Source of the DNA: Paenibacillus sp. DMB5
GTDB taxonomy: Bacteria; Bacillota; Bacilli; Paenibacillales; Paenibacillaceae
DNA: 64,000 nt
Direction of reading: 5' to 3'
Assembly (NCBI RefSeq): GCF_001517085.1
Contig: NZ_LRAC01000017.1
Coordinates: forward strand, 62,001 to 126,000
Shown: in pieces, positions 34,521 to 43,291 of the stretch
Numbering within the stretch: the stretch's first letter is position 1
Layout: each line of letters begins with the position of its first letter
Made by a program: the position numbers and the translations under genes
Notes under the pieces: generated by a model
What the model saw: the letters and a program-made list of their open reading frames with translations, nothing else
Told to the model about the DNA's origin: nothing
Databases searched by the model: none

Positions 34521-35396
34521 TCAGGTCCCGAACCGCTGGCGGTACCCGCACTTGCGGCACAACTCCTCTACCGCTTCCCTGCGGGAGAAGCCGTAGAACA
34601 GATTGTTCGCCCGCTCGCCCTCGATAATCTCGGAGAACGGCTGCTCATGCAGGTTGCCGAGGTTGATGACGCCCTCGCCGTCCAGACAGCACGGTACCAC
34701 CGTGCCGTCGACCAGCACCGCCGCCTGGCTGCGCAGCGCATGGCAGAAACCCTTGCCGTCATCCTCCGGCTCATGCAGGGCCGGCCACCTGAACTCGTGG
34801 TCCTGGTTCAGATAGACGCGCGGCGCAATCTTGACGCCGCTGCCGGGAACCACCTTCTCTTCAATCCGGTAATCCAGATTGAAGGCCTCCTCCAGCACCG
34901 CCAGCGTCTCGCGGTTGCGCATCCGCGTCACGTTCGTCTGGTTGTCCTCCGTCAGATTCCACAGCCGGAAGGAGATGATAACGCCTTGTGCCGAGGCTTC
35001 GCGGACAAACGAGATAATCTGCCGCAGATAGCCCTCGCGGTTCTCGGAGCCCTCATGCCCGTCGAAGCTGTGCAGGGAGAAGTTCATCTGGCGCAGCGCC
35101 GGCTTGCCTATAATCTTGGGCCCGGCCTTATGAATCAGCGTTCCGTTCGTCGTAATATTAACCTTGAAGCCCTTGGCATGCGCGGCATCCAGCAGCTCGC
35201 CGATCTTCGGATGCAGCAGAGGCTCTCCCTTAACATGAAGATAGATATGATTGCTGTGCGGCTTGATCTCATCCAGAATTTTGTTGAAGGTGTCCAGCTT
35301 CATAAAGTTTTTCGTCCGCTCCGTCGGCGGACAGAAGCTGCAGGCCAGGTTGCAGACGCTTGTAATCTCGATGTATACCTTTTTAAATGTCTTCAA
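34521..35396 (-). CDS. Radical SAM/SPASM protein
   Basis: A 291-residue iron-sulfur enzyme. The radical SAM cluster ligands are Cys15, Cys19 and Cys22 in SVCNLACSFC. The C-terminal SPASM-like region has Cys residues in GFCHALRSQA, VVPCCLDGEG and LCRKCGYRQ, which could bind one or more auxiliary clusters. Blocks typical of the family include HIYLHVKGEPLLHP and VNITTNGTLI. The start is TTG with GAGGAG six bases upstream. The next gene upstream on the same strand encodes a Gfo/Idh/MocA oxidoreductase 18 bases away, so they probably form an operon. No peptide precursor gene is visible nearby, so the substrate (peptide, sugar or other) is open. Confidence 0.88.
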   Translation of the reverse strand: MKTFKKVYIEITSVCNLACSFCPPTERTKNFMKLDTFNKILDEIKPHSNHIYLHVKGEPLLHPKIGELLDAAHAKGFKVNITTNGTLIHKAGPKIIGKPALRQMNFSLHSFDGHEGSENREGYLRQIISFVREASAQGVIISFRLWNLTEDNQTNVTRMRNRETLAVLEEAFNLDYRIEEKVVPGSGVKIAPRVYLNQDHEFRWPALHEPEDDGKGFCHALRSQAAVLVDGTVVPCCLDGEGVINLGNLHEQPFSEIIEGERANNLFYGFSRREAVEELCRKCGYRQRFGT

Positions 35397-35414
35397 GTGC
35401 TGCTCCTCATTTCA

Positions 35415-36401
35415 CTATATATCCGATGCATAGCGGAGGCCGATCTGTCTTCTGGCTTCCTCCATAATTTCTGCTACCGCCAGCGAATTTCCGTGGCTGT
35501 TGATGCTGCTCTCGCGCTGGCCGTTTTTCAGCAGTTCAATAAATTCATGCGCTTCATAATACATGGCCTCGTACACCTGCGGCACAGTAAGCTCCTCTAC
35601 CGTTCCGTCGCGGTAATGAATTTTAACCTGGTACGGCTGGTTGATCTTATCAATGACCATCGTTCCGTTCTCCCCCTGAATTTCAGCAGGCAGATAGGAG
35701 TCGGTAATTTTGGAGTGCATGATTACGCCATCCATATCAGGATAGCTCATAACCATGCTACCTTCGCCGTCCACACCGGAGGACAGCATGTATCCGGCCG
35801 CCTTCACCGCATCCGGCTTGCCGAACAGCGCTACCATCGGATACAGGCAGTAAATTCCCAGATCCATCAGTGAGCCGTTAGAGTATTCCGGGTTAAAGGC
35901 ATTCAGCACAGTCCCCTGCCGGTAAGCATCATACCTGGATGAGTATTGGCAATAGCTCGCGAAATAACGCCGTACTGTACCCAGCTTATACAGATTGTCT
36001 TTGATTACGCTGAAGTTCGGCATCATCGTCGATTTCATCGCTTCCATCAGCAGCACATCATTCGCACGGGCCGCTTCAATCATGAGCTTCAGCTCTCTGC
36101 TGTTGGAGGCCGCCGGCTTTTCACACAGGACATGCTTGCCGTGATTCATGCAGATGATCGCCTGCTCGGCGTGCATAGAGTTGGGGCTGGCTATGTACAC
36201 AGCGTCCACTTCTGTACTGGACACCATGTCCTCCAGATTTGTATAGATAGCGGCTCCCGCGTATTTAGCGGCAAAAGCCCGGCCTTTTTCCTCTGTACGG
36301 GAATATACCGCAGTCAGAATAAAATCCTCATTTTCCAGTCCAGCTTGAATAAAACGGTCTGTAATCCAGTTGGTGCCAACGACCCCGAAACGAATTGTCA
36401 T
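35415..36401 (-). CDS. Gfo/Idh/MocA-family oxidoreductase
   Basis: A 328-residue NAD(P)-dependent sugar or cyclitol dehydrogenase. The Rossmann start reads FGVVGTNWITDRFIQAG (a GxxGTxxI variant of the usual GxGxxG), and the catalytic Lys lies in VLCEKPAASN at about residue 94. The C-terminal domain has SNGSLMDLGIYCLYPM, the usual sheet motif with D-x-G-x-Y. It starts a two-gene unit with the radical SAM protein. Sugar substrate is unknown. Confidence 0.9.
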   Translation of the reverse strand: MTIRFGVVGTNWITDRFIQAGLENEDFILTAVYSRTEEKGRAFAAKYAGAAIYTNLEDMVSSTEVDAVYIASPNSMHAEQAIICMNHGKHVLCEKPAASNSRELKLMIEAARANDVLLMEAMKSTMMPNFSVIKDNLYKLGTVRRYFASYCQYSSRYDAYRQGTVLNAFNPEYSNGSLMDLGIYCLYPMVALFGKPDAVKAAGYMLSSGVDGEGSMVMSYPDMDGVIMHSKITDSYLPAEIQGENGTMVIDKINQPYQVKIHYRDGTVEELTVPQVYEAMYYEAHEFIELLKNGQRESSINSHGNSLAVAEIMEEARRQIGLRYASDI

Positions 36402-36638
36402 GAGTGATCCCGTCCTTTGTCTTTTTGATCTATAACTGCTATTTTCTCATCCCATGTCAGGGATGTCCACTTTTTGAAGGGTAATTTCCGACAATTTCCG
36501 CTAGATTTCTTATGTGAAAAAATGCACCTGGAAAACTGCCGCATTCCACTCGGTAAATGCCCGCCAAAAAGCGGTTGCCAGCAGAATGTCCGGCATTTCC
36601 AGCCGATAATCAGTAGTGCCTACGGTGATCCCGCACAG

Positions 36639-36674
36639 CAAAAAAAGCCCGCTCTCTTGAAGAGAACGGACTTT
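36639..36674 (-). terminator. Terminator of the threonine synthase gene
   Basis: On the minus strand, AAGTCCGTTCTCTTC pairs with its near-complement ending CGGGCTT, followed by TTTTTT, about 20 bases after the stop codon. Confidence 0.88.
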
Positions 36675-36693
36675 CCGTATACCTGCTATCTTT

Positions 36694-38082
36694 TTAGCCG
36701 AAAAAATCCTGCAGCTCGCGTACAATCTCCGCCTTATCATGCTCCACAACCGTCATATGCTGCGGCATATCGAACAATGCGGAAATCTGCGGCGGGAACT
36801 CCTGCTTGATGCCGGTGAGGGCAATAGCCTCGTCGAACTTCGCCGGGTGTGCAGTTGCGAATGTAATTGCAACCTCGTCAGGCCCGCTGAAGGCTTCATA
36901 GGCAGCAATCCCGCAGGCTGTATGCGGATCAAGCAGGTAGCTGTACTCCTGCTTATATTTGCTGATGATGTCCAGACACTGCTGATTCTTCGCGCCAAGT
37001 GCCGCGAAATCAGCCTGGACCCGGTTGAACAGCTCACCGTCCACTGTAATTTTACCGTCTGCCGCAAGCCCTGCCATATACTCCGACAGCTTCGCCGCAT
37101 CCTCATCAAGCAGATAATACAGATACCGCTCAAAATTGCTCGCCACCTGAATATCCATCGAAGGGCTGTAAGTGCTTGTAAATTCGCCCGGTTTGTATTC
37201 GCCGGTCAGGACGAAACGTTCGAGGATGTTATTTTCATTGGTGGCGATGATCAGCTTGTTGATTGGCAGGCCCATCTTTTTAGCCAGGAAGCCGGAGAAA
37301 ATGTTGCCGAAGTTGCCCGAAGGTACGCTGATATTAATCTTCTTGTCACCGCTGTTCTCAATCTGCAGGTAAGCATAGAAGTAATAAACCGTCTGGGCCA
37401 GAATACGGACAAAGTTGATGGAGTTAATCGCCCGCAGATGGTATTTGCCTTTGAAATCCAGATCGGCGAACAGCTCTTTAATCACCTTCTGGCAGTCGTC
37501 AAAGTTCCCTTCCACAGACAAATTCAGCACGTTGCTGTCGTCCACGGTGGTCATCTGCAGCTCCTGTACCTTGCTGACCTTGTTATGCGGATGCAGAATA
37601 CAGATTTTGATGCCTTCCTTGCCGCGTACGCCCTGAATGGCCGCTGCACCGGTATCGCCCGAGGTTGCCCCGAGAATATGGATAATTTCACCGCGCACTT
37701 TTGCAATATAAGAATACAGCTCACCCATAAACTGCAGCGCCACATCCTTGAAGGCAAACGTCGGCCCGTGGAACAGCTCCAGCACGTACAGGGAATCATT
37801 CACTTTATGGAGAGGCGTCACTTCCGGCGCACGGAAATTGCCATAGCTGGTGTAGACCATTTCTTTGAGGTCATTATAAGGAATCTCATCATTGGTGTAG
37901 TAGGAGAAAATCTCCAGGAACAGCTCCTGGAAGCTGAGCTTGCGCCATTCCTCCAGCTTATCCGCAGAAATAACCGGAATCTTGATTGGCACCATCAGTC
38001 CGCCGTCATCCGCCAGTCCCATCAGAACTGTATCAATAAAGCCTCTAGCTTCCACTTTTCCTCTTGTGCTTATATACTCCAT
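36694..38082 (-). CDS. thrC: Threonine synthase
   Basis: A 462-residue PLP enzyme converting O-phosphohomoserine to threonine. The N-terminal MEYISTRGKVEARGFIDTVLMGLADDGGL and the PLP lysine Lys112 in HGPTFAFKDVALQFMGEL are characteristic of the longer ThrC type. Other landmarks are GATSGDTGAAAIQGVRG and SVPSGNFGNIFSG. AGGAGG lies ten bases before the ATG. It is a single-gene unit with its own terminator and is not next to hom or thrB as in many Bacilli. A REP-like hairpin lies 100 bases upstream of the start. Confidence 0.96.
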   Translation of the reverse strand: MEYISTRGKVEARGFIDTVLMGLADDGGLMVPIKIPVISADKLEEWRKLSFQELFLEIFSYYTNDEIPYNDLKEMVYTSYGNFRAPEVTPLHKVNDSLYVLELFHGPTFAFKDVALQFMGELYSYIAKVRGEIIHILGATSGDTGAAAIQGVRGKEGIKICILHPHNKVSKVQELQMTTVDDSNVLNLSVEGNFDDCQKVIKELFADLDFKGKYHLRAINSINFVRILAQTVYYFYAYLQIENSGDKKINISVPSGNFGNIFSGFLAKKMGLPINKLIIATNENNILERFVLTGEYKPGEFTSTYSPSMDIQVASNFERYLYYLLDEDAAKLSEYMAGLAADGKITVDGELFNRVQADFAALGAKNQQCLDIISKYKQEYSYLLDPHTACGIAAYEAFSGPDEVAITFATAHPAKFDEAIALTGIKQEFPPQISALFDMPQHMTVVEHDKAEIVRELQDFFG

Positions 38083-38182
38083 ACCTGTCTCATCCTCCTG
38101 GACCCCTCTTTATTCACTCTATACAGAACTACCCTATATATTAACACGTTTAAGCGTTAAAGTCCGTTACTTCTGTGTTAAC

Positions 38183-38246
38183 TTTTGCAAGTAGAAACGG
38201 CTTCGTCGTCCTTCAGGGAAGGCGACACCCGTTTCTGCGAGAAATT
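38183..38246. repeat. REP-like hairpin element, copy 2
   Basis: A diverged copy of the element at 19901-19966, in the same orientation. Outer arms are AGAAACGG and CCGTTTCT, with an inner CGTCCTTC/GAAGGCG stem. It lies between the CYTH gene and the threonine synthase gene. Conserved flanks include GCAAG on the left and GCGAG on the right. Confidence 0.75.
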
Positions 38247-38311
38247 TCAGACCTGTATAAGTCCCTTGACTTATACTTTCTGATATTTCGAAAAAATACG
38301 GATAACCCGCC

Positions 38312-38806
38312 TTACTTCTTTTGCAGCTCTTTCCATACCGTTTTGTTGCTGTATTTTTTCTCGACGCTGACATCCTGCCCGAACCATTCCGGGGCATTAA
38401 AGCTCTTGGCTTCCTCCAATGAATCAAACTCCACTTCAATCACTGTAAGCTGAAGCTGGGTATAGACGTCGATCTCTACGGTGATGCCGTTCCATACGGC
38501 TGTGGTGCGTGTTTTGACCAGGGGAACCGCCTTGACCGCCTCGATCATCTGGTTATACAAGCCTTCCGAGATGTCATATTCAATCTCCTTGCGGCTGATG
38601 CCCTTGCCGTCCTTGAATGTATGCGTAAACGTAACCTCGCCCGAATCAAGATCGGTAATTTTGCGCACCCGCAGCTCCTGCCCGTCCTCAATTGCCAGAT
38701 ACGTCTGGTCAATGCTGTGCCGTGTAATTACTTTGAGCTCTCCGCTCTCAATCAGCTGCTCCGGATATTCCGGCAGCAGGAATTTGAGTTCAATTTCCAT
38801 AGACAT
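38312..38806 (-). CDS. CYTH-domain protein
   Basis: A 164-residue protein with the CYTH signature EIELKFLLP (an E-x-E-x-K pair) at its start, followed by alternating charged strands (QELRVRKITDLDSGEVTFTHTFKDG and VEIDVYTQLQLTVIEVEFDSLEEA) that line a triphosphate tunnel. Known relatives are inorganic triphosphatases and thiamine triphosphatase. The ATG has GAGGAG nine bases upstream; the frame is open further (to 38872) without a site. It precedes threonine synthase on the same strand, but a REP-like hairpin and a 230-bp gap separate them. Confidence 0.87.
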   Translation of the reverse strand: MSMEIELKFLLPEYPEQLIESGELKVITRHSIDQTYLAIEDGQELRVRKITDLDSGEVTFTHTFKDGKGISRKEIEYDISEGLYNQMIEAVKAVPLVKTRTTAVWNGITVEIDVYTQLQLTVIEVEFDSLEEAKSFNAPEWFGQDVSVEKKYSNKTVWKELQKK

Positions 38807-38999
38807 GCTGTCTCTCTCCTCTGTACGCTGTACGGTATACGCTCTGCGATGTTTTATATTATTTATCATCATAGGGGCAGGTCATACGTTAGTCAATCGG
38901 TGAGAGGGATAGTTGCGGGGGATGGCACTCTCACTTCGCCAGTTACCTGCTCCCTCGTCGCCGCTCTCCACTTAACTTATATTTCTAAATTCAACCTGC

Positions 39000-39187
39000 C
39001 TAAGTGGATTTTCGTCACTTAATCCGGTCTTTTTTCGCCATTGGAGGTAATTAGGTGGAAAAATGCCATCTATTTTTGACTGCAACCCCCTTTTGACGGG
39101 GAAACTGTGGAATTAAGTGGCGTTTTTCCATTTAGCATCCTCATATCCGGTAGCTAGACCAGAAATAGGTAGCGAATTTCCACTTAG
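39000..39187. repeat. Four-hairpin intergenic element, copy 2
   Basis: Four imperfect inverted repeats (TAAGTGG/CCACTTA-like arms, A/T-rich loops) with centres near 39011, 39062, 39124 and 39176. The spacings 51, 62 and 52 bp are essentially those of the copy at 7859-8048, and the unit order is conserved although the sequence between them has diverged. It lies in the 853-bp gap between the CYTH and adenine deaminase genes, which has no convincing coding sequence. Confidence 0.8.
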
Positions 39188-39205
39188 TCTGCTCTGCGGC
39201 TCAGC

Positions 39206-39366
39206 ATCAGCTACTCAACCTCAGCGACTCTACATTAGTTACTTAACATCAGCGACTCTACATTAGTTACTTAACATCAGCTACTCAACCTCAGCCACTC
39301 AATTTCAGCTACTCAACTTTAGCTACTCAACATAAGCTATTCAGCATCACCTACTCAACTTCAGCA
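39206..39366. repeat. 14-bp tandem repeat, 11 copies
   Basis: Eleven contiguous 14-bp units close to ATCAGCTACTCAAC run without a length change from 39206 to 39359, followed by a partial copy. Some pairs of units alternate (ATCAGCGACTCTAC then ATTAGTTACTTAAC, twice), suggesting a duplicated 28-bp step. It directly follows the four-hairpin element. Confidence 0.9.
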
Positions 39367-39476
39367 GCCCCGCACCAACACTCTCCTTTGCTAATCCATC
39401 ATTCACACAAATTACGCCAAGTTACTACTGAGCAGTACAGATCCGGCAGCGGGCATGCAGTCTCTATCCTGCTGTA

Positions 39477-39511
39477 TAAAAAAAGGGGCATCCCGTTTGG
39501 GACGCCCCTCC
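39477..39511 (-). terminator. Terminator of the purine salvage operon
   Basis: On the minus strand, GGGGCGTCCC and GGGATGCCCC form a stem with loop AAAC, followed by TTTTTTT. It lies about 150 bases past the adenine deaminase stop, after tandem copies of the gene end. Confidence 0.9.
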
Positions 39512-39545
39512 TTTATCGCTCCGCCCTAATTAACAGCAGCGCCTT

Positions 39546-39690
39546 ATGCCCACGTTTCACACAGCGGAGCGGAAGCACCTCTTCCTCACTCCTCACCCAA
39601 GGGAACACCAGCAGCTGCCCCTCACGCTTCTCTCAGCGAAACCGTCAGCAGCTTCTCCCTTACGCTTCCCCCAGCGGGAACAGCAGCGGC
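39546..39690. repeat. Degenerate tandem copies of the adenine deaminase 3' end
   Basis: Read on the minus strand, the last codons of the gene (TTCCCGCTGGGGGAAGCGTAA, then GGGAGAAGCTGCTG) are followed by a similar unit of about 37 bp (TTTCGCTGAGAGAAGCGTGA, then GGGGCAGCTGCTG) and a more decayed third (TTCCCTTGGGTGAGGAG). Each unit carries its own stop codon. The match is imperfect. Confidence 0.55.
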
Positions 39691-41384
39691 ACTACCTTCC
39701 CCGCGACAACATCGATCAGCCCAAAGTCCGTAATCTTCAGCGCCGGACTTACCGGCAGAGAGTGCGTGCTGATCGACATGATCGGGTTGTAGTGGTTGTA
39801 GCCCAGCGACTCCATCGCTGTGCGCAGCCCCAGCACCCGCTCCGCCGTCTCGGCGAGCGGCGCCTCGGTCAGGATGCCGCCGACCGGCAGCGCCAGCAGG
39901 GCCAGCACTACGCCGTCACAGACGACGCAGAAGCCGCCCTGCTCGGCAATGACCGTATTGGCGGCGAGCGCCATGTCCTCCGCATTGTGGCCGACCACGA
40001 GCAGGTTGTGGTTGTCGTGCGAATACGTCGTGGCGATTGCACCGCGCTTGATCGTGTCGCCGCCGGTCAGGCCGTAGGCGCGGCCTCCGGTTTTGCCGTA
40101 CCGCTCAAAGGTAGCGATCAGGCCGCAGCCGGTGTCCTGCCATTGCAGCAGGCCGTCCTTCACTCCGGCCTCCACATGCTTCTCTTCGGTAAACGTGGAC
40201 ACGTTGTTGACCGTCATCACGCGCGCGCCGTAGCGGCCGTCAGGCAGCTCCGAGCGCACCGCAAAGTCACCGGCGCTAAGCGGCGCGAGCTGCACGCTCC
40301 GGTAAAAATGCGCCGGGAAGCGCGGCTCCGGCGTTGCTTGCACCTGCGGACGGCTGCGGTCCCACACCTGCGCGCCGCGCTTGTAAACCGCCTCAATCGT
40401 GAAGCTGCCGAGGTCAGACAGCAGCAGGTAGTCGGCGGTTTTGTTCGGCGCGATCACGCCGCGGTCGTCCAGCTTCATCCGCCGGGCCGGCGTGTAGGTG
40501 GCCGCATAGACAGCGGCCTCCGGCGCCATGCCCATGGCGATGGCCTTGCGGACCAGATGGTCCAGATGCCCGGTCGCTGCCAGTGAGTCGGTCATCACAT
40601 CATCAGTCACGAAGCAGAAATGCTCGCTGACCGGATGCTGGATCAGATAGTCGACAACCTCCGGGGTCATCGACTTCTCCTGAATCTCGATGAACATCCC
40701 GGCGGCAATCCGGGCGGTCAGGCCCTCAATACTCTGATGGGTATGATCGGAGTCAATCCCGGCAAAGATCAGCTGATGCAGCTCCAGATCAAGCAGCTTC
40801 GGCGTATGCCCTTCGATAACCAGACCGGGATATTTGCTGCGGACGTGCTGAAGGATCTGGTTGCTTTTGCAATCGGGATCACGGATCACATCTACGAAAT
40901 TCATCACCTCGCCGAGGCAGATCATCTGCTCCGTCGCCATCAGCTCGTCAATATCGGCAATCTCAATCGAGCCGCCCGTTGTCTCCAGCGGAGTCGCCGG
41001 CACCGAGCTTGGAATGGCGTAGAACATATCCACCAGACAGTCCTGGCTGGCCCGGATCATCTCATGCACACCTTCAACGCCGAACACATTGGCCATCTCA
41101 TGCGGCTCGGGAACAATCGTCGTTACCCCATGCTGCAGAATACCGTAGGAGAACGTCTCCGGTGTAATCATCGTGCTCTCAATATGCAGGTGGATATCAA
41201 TCAGCCCGGGCACAAGATACTGCCCCCCAGCATCGATCGTCTCGCAAGCCTCGAACGTTTCCGCACCAAGCTGGCCGACATAGAGGAAACGCCCGTCTTT
41301 TACAGCAACATTCGCCGTCTCGAACCGTTTATAGTAACTGTTGTACACTTTAGCGTTCAGTATAAGTTGATCTGTAATCATCAT
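39660..41384 (-). CDS. ade: Adenine deaminase
   Basis: A 574-residue amidohydrolase converting adenine to hypoxanthine and ammonia. Metal ligands begin with the HxH of GLIDIHLHIESTMITPE, followed by VTTIVPEPHEMANVFG and VIEGHTPKL, all typical of bacterial adenine deaminase. The second half carries the family block AATYTPARRMKLDDRGVIAPNKTADYLLL and the C-terminal FCVVCDGVVLALLALPVGG. It is the last gene of an operon with a nucleoside hydrolase and a Pot-type importer, which supports a purine salvage role: hydrolase frees adenine from adenosine, and this enzyme deaminates it. AAGGAGC precedes the ATG. The gene end is followed by decayed copies of itself and a terminator. Confidence 0.95.
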   Translation of the reverse strand: MMITDQLILNAKVYNSYYKRFETANVAVKDGRFLYVGQLGAETFEACETIDAGGQYLVPGLIDIHLHIESTMITPETFSYGILQHGVTTIVPEPHEMANVFGVEGVHEMIRASQDCLVDMFYAIPSSVPATPLETTGGSIEIADIDELMATEQMICLGEVMNFVDVIRDPDCKSNQILQHVRSKYPGLVIEGHTPKLLDLELHQLIFAGIDSDHTHQSIEGLTARIAAGMFIEIQEKSMTPEVVDYLIQHPVSEHFCFVTDDVMTDSLAATGHLDHLVRKAIAMGMAPEAAVYAATYTPARRMKLDDRGVIAPNKTADYLLLSDLGSFTIEAVYKRGAQVWDRSRPQVQATPEPRFPAHFYRSVQLAPLSAGDFAVRSELPDGRYGARVMTVNNVSTFTEEKHVEAGVKDGLLQWQDTGCGLIATFERYGKTGGRAYGLTGGDTIKRGAIATTYSHDNHNLLVVGHNAEDMALAANTVIAEQGGFCVVCDGVVLALLALPVGGILTEAPLAETAERVLGLRTAMESLGYNHYNPIMSISTHSLPVSPALKITDFGLIDVVAGKVVPLLFPLGEA

Positions 41385-41403
41385 GTCTGCTCCTTATGAA
41401 GCG

Positions 41404-42468
41404 CTACTGCACCAGCACCAGCTTCTCTTTTGGAAAATAAACCGTAACCCGCTGTCCCTGCACGAATGGCTGCTCCATCTCCTGATTCACCGTGAACACA
41501 CCCAGCTCCGTCTCCACCTGGTACTGATAGCTGCGGCCGAGGTACGTGCTGATCTGCACGGTTCCCGGCAGGATGTTACTGGCCGTACCTGGCTCCGGGT
41601 TAGCTGCAAACAGCTGCAAATCGTCAGGACGGATTGCTCCAAGCAATCCTGTGTTGCCGAGTCCTTCCGGCCGTTTGGCAGCAAGGAATTTCAGCGCACC
41701 GCGGCTCAGCTCGATATCTGAACCTTCATCATTCCGTCCGTCAAAAGCGATAAAGTTCCCGAACCCGATAAACCGGGCCACGAACTCGCTGGCCGGATAC
41801 TTGAAGATGGCCGACGGCTTGTCAAGCTGCTCGATTTTGCCATTGTTCATAACCGCCACCTGATCAGAGATCGAGAAACACTCCTCCTGGTCGTGGGAGA
41901 CATAAACGGTGGTGATGCCCAGCTCCTGCTGGATGCGGCGGATCTCCACGCGCATGTTCACCCGCAGGTTGGCGTCGAGGTTGCTCAGCGGTTCGTCGAA
42001 CAGCAGCAGATCCGGCTCAATGACAAGCGCCCGGGCAATTGCTACCCGCTGGCGCTGTCCGCCGGACAGGGCTGCCGGAAGTCTTTTCTCAAAGCCGCCC
42101 AGACTGACAATCTCCAGCATCCGGGTTACCCGCTTCTTCACTTCCGCTTCCTTCAGCTTGCGCAGCCGCAGGCCGAACGCCACGTTATCAAATACCGACA
42201 GATGCGGGAACAGCGCATAGCTCTGGAACACGAAGCCGAAATTACGCTTTTCGACCGGAACCTTGGTGTAATCCTTGCCGCCGAACATGAAAGCTCCCGC
42301 TTCCGCATTCAGAAATCCGGCGATCAGGCGCAGGGTCGTTGTTTTGCCGCAGCCGCTCGGGCCGAGCAGGGAAAGCAGTTGTCCTTTTGCCAGCGACAGA
42401 TTGAAATCCTCCAGTATCAGACGGTTGTCATACGCAACCGATACCTGCTCAAGACTTAAAAGTGACAT
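41404..42468 (-). CDS. ABC importer ATPase, PotA/CysA-like with TOBE domain
   Basis: A 354-residue ATPase. Walker A reads GPSGCGKTTTLRL, the signature LSGGQRQRVAIARAL, Walker B LLLFDEPLSNLDANLR and the switch His is in VYVSHDQEECFSI. The last ~120 residues form a TOBE-like regulatory domain. It completes an importer whose permeases are PotB/PotC-like, making this the only importer in the window with its own ATPase. GGAGG lies nine bases upstream of the ATG. Family members carry polyamines, iron, thiamine or phosphonates; the operon context here suggests a nucleoside or nucleobase. Confidence 0.93.
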   Translation of the reverse strand: MSLLSLEQVSVAYDNRLILEDFNLSLAKGQLLSLLGPSGCGKTTTLRLIAGFLNAEAGAFMFGGKDYTKVPVEKRNFGFVFQSYALFPHLSVFDNVAFGLRLRKLKEAEVKKRVTRMLEIVSLGGFEKRLPAALSGGQRQRVAIARALVIEPDLLLFDEPLSNLDANLRVNMRVEIRRIQQELGITTVYVSHDQEECFSISDQVAVMNNGKIEQLDKPSAIFKYPASEFVARFIGFGNFIAFDGRNDEGSDIELSRGALKFLAAKRPEGLGNTGLLGAIRPDDLQLFAANPEPGTASNILPGTVQISTYLGRSYQYQVETELGVFTVNQEMEQPFVQGQRVTVYFPKEKLVLVQ

Positions 42469-42498
42469 TGCGTTATGCCTCCGTTATCCTTTAATTGG

Positions 42499-43287
42499 CT
42501 ATCTTTTGGTGAAATAAGCGAATCCCATCAGCCGCTCGATGACGAACATCAGCGCTGCCGTCAGCACCATCAGAATGACGGAGATCGCGGCAATTGTAGG
42601 ATCGAAGTAATTTTGCACATAGGTCAGCATTTGAATCGGCAGGGTACTGATCCCCGGACCGGTCATGAAGACGGAGATATCCACGTTGTTGAACGATTCC
42701 AGAAAAGCGATCAGAATCGCCGCCAGAATCCCCGAGCGGATGTTGGGCAGCACGATTTTGAAGAAGGTATAGATTCTTGAAGCACCAAGACTCTGTGCCG
42801 CCTCCTCCACCGCGAAATCGAAATTCTCCAGGCTTGAAGCAATAACCCGGATAATAAACGGCAGCATAATTACCGTATGGCCAATCAGCAGCCCGGCGTA
42901 AATCGGCAGACCGTAGACGACAATCAGATAGCGCAGCAGCGTGAAGCCCAGCACGATTCCGGGAATCAGCACCGGCGACAGGAAAATCGCATTCAGCGTA
43001 TCCCGCCCGCGGAACCGGTAACGGCTCAGCGCATAGGCCGCAGGCACACCCAGCAGGAGCGCCAGCAGATTGCCGAGCAGCGAGATGATAATGGAGGTTT
43101 TGAAGGTGTCCATAAAGGCGCTGACCTCAAAAATATTCCGGTACCATTTCAGCGAAAAGCCCTCAGGGGGGAATTTCAGGACCGTGCCCGGCTCAAAGGA
43201 TGTAATCGAAATGATCACGAGCGGACCCAGCAAAAATATAAAGACCAGCAGCGTGTACAAGGACAGCGCGCGGTTACCTTCCTTCAT
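42499..43287 (-). CDS. ABC importer permease, PotC-like
   Basis: A 262-residue permease with six membrane segments (first at about 8-30) and an EAA loop reading VEEAAQSLGASRIYTFFKIV, the AAxSLGAS form typical of PotC/CysW-type rather than sugar permeases. It starts four bases after the stop of its PotB-like partner. With that partner, the ATPase and the lipoprotein it forms a complete importer. Confidence 0.92.
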   Translation of the reverse strand: MKEGNRALSLYTLLVFIFLLGPLVIISITSFEPGTVLKFPPEGFSLKWYRNIFEVSAFMDTFKTSIIISLLGNLLALLLGVPAAYALSRYRFRGRDTLNAIFLSPVLIPGIVLGFTLLRYLIVVYGLPIYAGLLIGHTVIMLPFIIRVIASSLENFDFAVEEAAQSLGASRIYTFFKIVLPNIRSGILAAILIAFLESFNNVDISVFMTGPGISTLPIQMLTYVQNYFDPTIAAISVILMVLTAALMFVIERLMGFAYFTKR

Positions 43288-43291
43288 GTTC

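Noticed and set aside
36739..38160. A 473-residue plus-strand open frame opposite threonine synthase
   Set aside because: Antisense of a conserved enzyme; no coding signature.
38083..38311. T-box or other amino-acid leader in front of threonine synthase
   Set aside because: No T-box sequence, specifier stem or terminator/antiterminator pair is seen; the only structure is the REP-like hairpin.
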